From Toxonevra muliebris (taxonomy: Eukaryota > Arthropoda > Insecta > Diptera > Pallopteridae), in contig OY829328.1 of the NCBI GenBank assembly GCA_963691655.1, positions 34,367,890 to 34,431,889 on the forward strand: a stretch of 64,000 bases of DNA, read 5' to 3'. Under the pieces are notes generated by a model, which had not been told where the DNA came from, did not search any database, and saw nothing but the letters and a program-made list of their open reading frames with translations. Of the stretch, positions 51,801 to 60,800 are shown in pieces. Positions within the stretch are counted from its first letter, which is position 1. Each line of letters opens with the position of its first letter. The position numbers and the translations under genes were made by a program.

Positions 51801-54800
51801 AACAGGCACGAATTTGATGTCTGAAGCAAAGTTGTTAAGCACAAAGAGATAAAAAAATTTTGTGTATTCACTTTTCTTCCATCTCTTACCCGTTCTCTTG
51901 AAAATGGGTGTTTTAAGCCCTCTTTTTTGATAAATGACCGTTAAAACGAGAATCGTTGAGAAAACTATTATACTCTCTTTAAAGGAAATGTTTCTTGTTA
52001 AAAATTATAGGGGGTCGTAAAACATCGAAATAACCTACGAGGTACACTTTTTCCATAATAATGTAGAAACCGAATTTTTTACATTAGAACCAAACCACTA
52101 ATACTACGTAAGTAAATAATAGAATCGTTTGGTGTTGAGGACATTTTCTGCAAAGACAGTATAAAAGTTTTCCCAACGGTTTTTATTTTATCCTTTATTT
52201 ATTGAAAAAGGGGCTTAAAACCCCATTTTCAAGAGAACAGGTAAGAAAAAATGTTTATCTCTTTATGCGTAACAACTTTGCTTCAGACATTATATCTGAT
52301 GTATCTGTTGAAATAAAGAAATTTCTTAATAGGCCCTGAAAACCCCATTTTTCCGACTTCAGGTCCATATTGTGGGTGAACTTGAGGAGATGAACAGAGT
52401 TCGCAGTCGTAATTAGCGACCCTATATTACTATAAAAACGTTGAAAAATGTTGCACATAAGGCAAAAGTTGAAAATTTGTTCCATTGCGTAATAAAGGGT
52501 GGTAAAAAAAAATTTTTTGAGTTCTCATAAAAAATATTTTTGAAAAAAAAATTTTAAAAGAAATTCTACGAGAATAGCAGATAGTTGATAGGTAATAGCT
52601 GTAATTAATTTTTTTTCATGGCCTTATGGCATTTCATATGAAATGCCAATTACGGTTTTTAATTTACAAATCTTACAAAAATCTGAAAAAATTGGAGTAA
52701 GAGTATTAGGAAACGACTTATTAACGTAAGAAAAATCAGAGTAGTAAACCTATTTTTAGTATGAAAAAATCGTAATGTAAAATGTAAATTCGCGAAAAAA
52801 TTCCAAATGTGTCTCCAAAACCAAAAAATCACTGTGAATTTTTTCAGATTTGTCCTATGATTATTTAAGCTGAAAAGCGCGAAAAACGAAAATTACAAAA
52901 TCCGCCATTACTCATTAAAAATTGCAGATAATGGTCTGAAAATTTAGCCAAATCTTTTTTAAATTAAGTGCTTCAAAAAGATCTATGCGAAACTTGATTA
53001 GGTTTGGGGGCATTTCTGACATGGAAACCCGGCTATGCCCTTTCAGACAAAAATTCTGAGTACATGGCCCAATTTTCATCCAGAGACCTTATCAAATTAA
53101 AAAAAAACGAAGATTTACGAATATACATGAAACCTAACCTGATCCAAAAGAAAAATTTACATATTCGTGCTCAGCGGCCAAAAATACTCCAGAAAAAACG
53201 GGTCAGAACTCAAATACTATTTTGTATTTGGCTAAAATATTTACAATTTTACGGCATCAAACTGGTAGCTATAAGCGTTTAAAACCAGTCATGACTTCGT
53301 CTTCAAATTTTTAATATTTAAAAATATTCGAACCCCTTTTGGAATCTGAAAATAATATCTGATTTTAAAGCTTATGTTTCTCCTTGTGCTGGTTCAGATG
53401 AGTAAAAACTTTTCTGCGCTGTCACTGTTCGATTTGATTTCGTTCTTGTTTCTTTATTTGAGTCGCTGTATGTAAATTAAACCTTTAAAATCGGACCAAC
53501 TCGTAATCGGAATGTAGGAGTGTCTCAATTAGTTGGTTTGACTGTATAAGGTTAGGCTGAGAAGGTATGTACGTCGCTATATGAAACATATAAAGTATAT
53601 TTTTCTGTTGGCTTGTTAAAATGTGAAGCGTAGAAATGTAATTAAATTTTTAATTAAATTCTTTAACACCATCAAATTAATTCAAAAAAAAAATAATGAA
53701 ATCTGAATGTAACCATATCCTTATCCAATTTAATTACCCACCACTTCAATACATATTTAGCCTTCAAAGAATCGTAAACATACAAAACTTTAAAATTGAA
53801 AGTATATACTCAAACACAAAAATTTCTACGAAATCTGCAAAAGAAAAACTTCTATAATAAGAACAAAAAAAAATTATAAGCACAGCAATTAAAACGTTTT
53901 TAAGCTGTGGGTATTTAACTTTTGATGATTATTACGCTTCAATAAAATTTGCGAGGCTTGTAAACAGTTTATCGTCACATTTATAGTTAACACGCTGAAA
54001 AAATATTAAAACTTGGCAGCCACTTCAGTGCAAATCAAAATTGAAGCACGCACAGCATATATATGTAACTTGGAGAAAAATTAATGCACATAGAGCTACG
54101 GATTAACAGATATGTATGTATACAATTTTAAACTGCGTGGATGCTTAAGTAAACTTCAAAAGTAAAGACGGCGAAAGCAAATAAGAATCAAAGCACAGAA
54201 AAAAGAACTGGAGGCAATGAAAATTATATAAAGCTAATAGCAAAATAGTTACTGAAAAACACAGACGAAAACATAATTTTTTTAAAGAGGGGGAGGCAAC
54301 ATTTAAAAAAGTAATATTTATATACTAATGTTGGGCAGTGCAACATAGTACAATGGCATGGAAGAAATATCATTTAATTTGTGTATAAAAAGTTCGTATC
54401 AAACAAATTCAAAGCAAAATTTCTCCTCAACCCTCCATGGTGAACACTCACGTTTGAAAAGCATTGACTTAAATCCACTGACAACTGATGTATGTATGTT
54501 GAAGGCAAAAAAACACAAAAAGGAATTTTCAGATATATTTAGTACATACATAGAGGCCTGTTTGTTGAGTATAGAATATGTACAGTTGACAAGGGAAAAT
54601 AATAATCATAACAACAAAAATGATTCTTTGTTTTATAAGTTTCGCTGAGATTGCTCAATTGAGTGCTGCTGCTGCTCACTCCGCTTAGAGAGCACAGAGA
54701 TTGAGTGCTCAATTTCAAATATACATACACAAGCGCAATATAAAGAGCAAAGCTGTATACCCAGTAGGAAATAGCAATAAACGTGACCTGAATGATACAG

Positions 54801-57800
54801 ATATGTACTAATTTATGTGCCTTAACCCTTTCATGGATTTTTTGCAGACAATAATTCGATAAAAATTATGAAAAAAGAAACTACATATCTCATTAGTTTT
54901 ATAGCTTGGAAAGTATTAGCTTTAGAGGTAAAAATAATATCAAGTAAACCATATTTTTCACAATATTGGACTACGGGATCGAAAGCACTTGACACCGAAA
55001 CTCACTCCACTCTCCTACAGGACCTAATTACATCACCTCTGCCCAATCTGAGTAAAAGCTGGTTTCCAAACTACATGAGTGGAAGGCAATTATTGGTTGA
55101 ATTCTGTAACGCTAAATCACGCTTCTGGAAGATAAAGCTAGGAGTTCTACAAGAAGAAGATACTCATCCACTACTACATATCCAAATTGCCTAGTCCGCC
55201 AGCAAGATTTGATTAGTGTCCTACGCCAACGACTGCGCCATTCTCTCAACAGGTCCAAACATAGGAGAGCAGATTAGCAACATCAATCCGTACCTGACTG
55301 AGGTCGTAAAACTTTCGATGACCGCAATCTACAACTGTCCACAGAAAAGTCAACAGCTACTCTTATTACAAAGGAAGTAAAAGTTGTGCTTGGCATCGTA
55401 GCCGGTCGAAAACGAGTTCCTACAGTGAGCTACCCATAGATCCTCCTTACCTTTCCAACTCATGCAACCAATGTTGATGCAATAGGGCCCTCACATCGCT
55501 ACCTGGTAGCGCATGGGACAAGGATAAGCCAATTCAACATATCAGCTACAAGGCTATTGGGCGCTCTGTCTTAAATTACACGGCCCCATCTGATCAACGT
55601 ACACAAGTGAAATTCAATGAAGGCGACTTCACTTACTGTTACCTTACTTATGTCACACTAGAACTACATTGCTTAAGTTAGCTAAACACAACTCACTTCT
55701 ATTAAAGCAATACCATCAAATTAATTCTAACAACGCCTTATTAGATATACCACCTACGCCAAGCAACATCCACAAGGGACTTGAACAGTACCACAAAAGT
55801 ATTCGTCACTTTTTGACCTCACAAACACAACTGTTCGATATCAACGCTCTGAAATTTGCACTCAAAGAAGAGGTTTCAAAAGCCAGAAATAACAGACAAT
55901 ACTGTTCTGAGATGCCACCCACCCCCCGTTTGTGACAACGAGAAGCAACTACCACGGAGCATAAGATACACTCTGACACAGTTGAGATCTGGGGGACCTA
56001 ATGCTTAACTGCTAACTATCACTCTTCGACAAAGGAATTATCAACAACTGCAACAACACCCTCACGACACTGGAAATCTGTTTGAAAGTCCAGCAAACCT
56101 CACCGATTAGCCACCACCATCACTCTGGACGCAATCCTTAGACCCACATGACAACTATGAGTTTTTTTTGTAGCTTGAACGTTCCTACAAAAACAACAAC
56201 GAGATGGAGGAGCTAGTTCGAGAATATTGGATTTGAGAGAAATACTACTTTTATTAGTTGAAACTTTATCCATGAGTTGTTGAGTTTCAAACAAGAAATC
56301 AATAATAACACAGTTTAATGGATCTACAAGACCTGCTGAATGTTGAGTTTATGAAAATTTCGAAAGAATTAACAGAGGCAAAAAATTTGCATTAAGTTTG
56401 GATAAGAAACTTGTGACGAACTTTGTAAAAGGCTGACAAAACATTTTTAAAAAATAAAAAAAAATAAAAAAATTTGTGTCTAATTGTTGAATGTACTCAA
56501 TACTCAATAGTTATTCTTCCAATTTAATTAAAAGAAAAACGAAATGATGGAAAAATTTGAAAAACGCAAAAAGCAATTATTTTTTATAACCAATCCAACT
56601 GTAGAGCTCCTTCACAGTGAATTTTTTTTTTTTTCATTTGATGCATAGTGTAATTAAAATAACATTTTGTCGGAATGAGATCAAAAAGCTTGCGGCATTA
56701 TCAAAAAAATTTCAGATATTTTATCCTATCAGACATTCCGCGATACAGGACCCACATTCATTCTCGTCTCTTTGTAATTTCTAGTTACAAAATAGTTGAA
56801 TTTCTGATGTCAGCGGAAGAACTGCTCCAAAAAGTAATTAAAAATATTCCAAGCTTATATATTTTATACTAAAGTTTTTGGAAAGAGAAAACAAAGTGAA
56901 AATGTTCCCCTTCAAAATTTAGCTTCCGTTTTACAATTTCTTTAATTTCTAGAATATTCAGTCCAGGTGAAGGAAGCAGAGCCTCAGCCTTATTTCCTGG
57001 ACGTTTGCATGAAAAACTAACTAATTTAAAGATAATCAAAAAAGCCTAAGAGCAGGGTTTTTCCTTGATGTTATTCACCTGATGGTGTTTTTTCGCCAAA
57101 GTGGGGAGATAAAAGCAGAGTCACTTACAAAAAAGGAAATTTAAGAGAAATCATATCAAAAGAACTTTGGCCGAAGCCAATACTGATAATCGGCCAGCCG
57201 ATGGTGGTACATACAGTAAAAAATTTATCTCTTTGTCATACAAATTTATAAATTTTGATGTAATGTTAAAGTTAGCAAAACTAAATCAAAATTTCAATAA
57301 TAAAAACATTACAATATTAAAGTGCATTTTCTACTTGAATCAACTATAAAGATATATCACAAAAATATAAAAAATACAAATATTTATCATAGATAGAAAA
57401 TGGCCGCGCTTTCTGTTAAAAAATTTTATTTGATTGGTTCATTATTATTGGAAAATTCATTCATTAATTATTGCAGAGATATTATTTTTACATAAAAGAT
57501 AAAATGGTAAATTTATGTTATCTTTAACGAATCATTTTAAAATTAAGCAACTAGCATTAAAATAGAGACAAAGAGAAAGAAACACACGAAAAATGAAGAT
57601 AAATAATTATTTTTTTTAAAGTTCGGCTAAATGATCAATCCCATAATTTTAAGTCGATACTGGACGAAGCTGATGCCGATTCCGATCAATCGGTCGGGCT
57701 CTAAAATATATATGAAACCTCTATATTTCGAGAGATGGAAGGCTATTTGAAAAGTAAGAAATCAAGGAAACGGGAAAGTAAGAAAGCCACTGAGCAAGCT

Positions 57801-60800
57801 TGTTTATTATGTTTTTCTCCCAATTGTGTTTTTACGTAAGAAATGGAAACAAAAGTGGAGTCGCTCAACTCTTATAAATCGATCGAGTCAGTTTCTATAA
57901 ATCAATTAAACTTTTTTGCAACAAATTTTATATTTTGTCAAGGCGCCAACATTAGTATTAATTACTTGGCATCTGCTGGTGCCCTTTTTTGTCATAGAGT
58001 TTCGTATCAGAACTCTATCGTTCCCACTTCATAAAATCAGAAACTCACTGGCGAAATTATAATAATTCTTTTTATTTCTTTTGATGGCACTACAGTCTAT
58101 GAAGGTTCCAGACTGAGCTTTTCGAATCCATTCATGCTGTGTGAATTATATTTATACATGAATGGAAGAAGCCTACAGTTTTATGTCGAATTCGAATGGC
58201 AAAATAAAAAGGTTAGCAGTCTACCACACTAACCACTAGACTACAGCAACCACAATAATTAATTAAAAAATAAAAATTTGCCTTTATCTGCATATGGGCT
58301 AAGAAAATTTTGAGACATGAATTTTTTCCGGGCTGATTTCGAAAACATTTCAAAACAAAATGACTTCAGTTCTCAGCCATTCATAGGTTTGTGATTATCA
58401 AGTTTCAATCTGTTCACCCATCACATTTCCTACTGGGTAGCGTAGTAAAGTGTAGAATGTTTTTGATGAATGTACTCGCTGCTATTGCCGTTAGTAGTTG
58501 AATGACACTTGAGATACTATGATTTTCCATTTTGCTCTCCCTTTTTGTTTGTATTTCGTTTCTTTTTTGTATGCTGTATGCTTATTTTTCCTTTTTGTTG
58601 TTTCTCGGTAATTCACGCATAAAGTTTCAAAAGTTTTTTCAAAGTTAAAGGGAAAAGGCAAAAAGTTTCTACTTTTGTTGAAAAAATTACACAAGATGGC
58701 TATCTGTGTATGAGTGTAGCTTAAATTCGTATATAATATTAAATGTGTATAGATATAAAAAAATAAATAAATTCTAGCAATTTCGTCTATTCAAGGTGCA
58801 TATAATGCAATAATGTTTTATAATGATTGGATTTTTTTCTTGTTCTATTTTCTGTTCCCGTTTCATTTCATACATGCATCCATATGTTGTATCTCTTACC
58901 TCGCCATTATATAAATCCGATGCGTATAAATGATCAAATGGCAGAGCAGCCAGTAAATCCACCACAAACCAACCTCTCAAATAATTGATGGCAATCAATT
59001 TTGAATTGGAAACAACTTCACCTTTATTGGAGACATATGTTGTACGAAAGTTTAGTAAAATATCTGTAAAATAAAAACAAAAAAATCAACAATAACAGCA
59101 TGTTATTGTACATACATACATAGATATGTACATCGATATGATAGATAAAAGAGCATAAGTCAACGTGGATAATTGTTAAGTCCATACACACCACACTAGC
59201 ACAATGGCTATACAAATGCGTATACACGCTCTCATGCACACACACGCACCTATACATACTCATGCAAACGCATATATGCAACTGTAGTATTAGAACGCAC
59301 CTACTATAAATAGCGCCTCCACAATGACATCTGATACCATTGTTTGTCGATCAGCTTTGGCAAATGCCGCATTGTATGGCACTAAAACGGCCACGTAAAA
59401 TGTCGATACCAGTATAATCCAGTCCCAGAATCCTTTGAAAACGCCATAATGGGGTAAAATGAAGCGTGACTTTTTTATTGATTGCGTTTTATATTCAGGA
59501 AACGGAGCCTCTGTTGAATGCAGTAAATTCTACAATGGAAACAAAGCATATAAAAAGCCAGAGTGAACAATAAAAAAAAAACAAAAACGGAAGAGGGAAA
59601 GAGTGAGAGAAAATTGAAAAAAGAGTGAGAGTGTAAACGCAAACAAAAACCGATTAAATGTCATCTGCGTGAATATTTTTATGTATGAGTGTTTATCGGT
59701 GCAGATGTAGCATTGTGGATGTGTGTGTAGATGTATGTGCTTGTGTAAGTGAGTGGCAATTATGCGAGTAATAGGATTAAAGCATTAGAAGTTTATGGAA
59801 TATGTTTGTAATGGTCAAGTTTAATTAAAGATTATAAATTTTTATGATAATTTTTTTTGTATTTATTTATTTTTTTAATTAAAAATATTTACTTGAGATT
59901 GCGTAAATATTTCATATTTATTTATTTGAAAACTTATTAGAATAAAATTTTATCTTTGCCGATGTAAGAACTTGGGAAAAGGTTATATGAAATTATGAGT
60001 TTGCTTTAGAACACTGTTTTCTTAAAGTAGTTTATTTTCAAATTTGTAATAGAATTTTATCTATGATTAGCAACTTTCACTCCATTTTATTGTTGTATCT
60101 CTGAATGAGATTATTTATGAGCATAGAATCGTGTATTGAACACATCATTGTTACAAAATATCAAAGACTGACACTGCAAACTGAATGGTTTTATTGCCGA
60201 AATCGTAACCTGCAACCATTACCAAAAACTACCCACAACATCACAAAGCTAACTACCATTATCTCAACCACTTTCCTCCTTTCTTTTCCTATTATCTTGT
60301 ATTACCCACTTAGATACAAAACAACCAACCTTTACACACAAACCACTTTCTACCAGAGCTATTCTCGATTATCCAGGCCTACTACTTTCCATTATCCAAA
60401 TTTTTCTAACGTTATTCAAACCTACCCACCATTTCCAGATTCAAAGTATTAAAGTTACAATACAAACTAGAAAAATGCAACTCTAGGTTTGAAATATATT
60501 TTTCCCCAAATCTGTCAATGCCTTTTTTTGGCAATCCATACTATTTAATACTACTCTCCCTATTTAGTCTATTTTTTTATTTTCCTATGGGTCTGAACAA
60601 GTTTTTTTTCGACAAAAATTGGAATGAAACTTGTTTTGTTTACCTTAAAAGTATGCCATCATGCCGAAAAATGAATAAAAGTGTAAAAAGTCAAAGTCAC
60701 ATTCATTAATATCACTTTTATTCCAGCATTCAAGGGTTCCAATTAAAGCTGTTTAATTTTTTTTGAAGTCCAATATCAACAAGGCAAAAAGAAAAATTAA

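Larger units (their letters stand above)
41785..58899 (-). other. Elk: Elk intron, 17.1 kb
   Basis: Holds a nested MITE/hAT pair (42459-43694), a 19-base C run, SINE heads (44955, 48419, 49495, 58063), the ND4 nuclear mitochondrial copy, a degenerate 12-bp minisatellite interrupted by a 2.5-kb foldback, and a jockey-like LINE end. In 43700-44950, 45110-46540, 46680-48060, 49540-50200, 53220-54960 and 56210-58060 I see only AT-rich non-coding sequence. Confidence 0.85.

Noticed and set aside
60105..60452. 115-codon open frame on the plus strand rich in Thr/Tyr/Pro
   Set aside because: Produced by the degenerate pyrimidine-rich repeat array.
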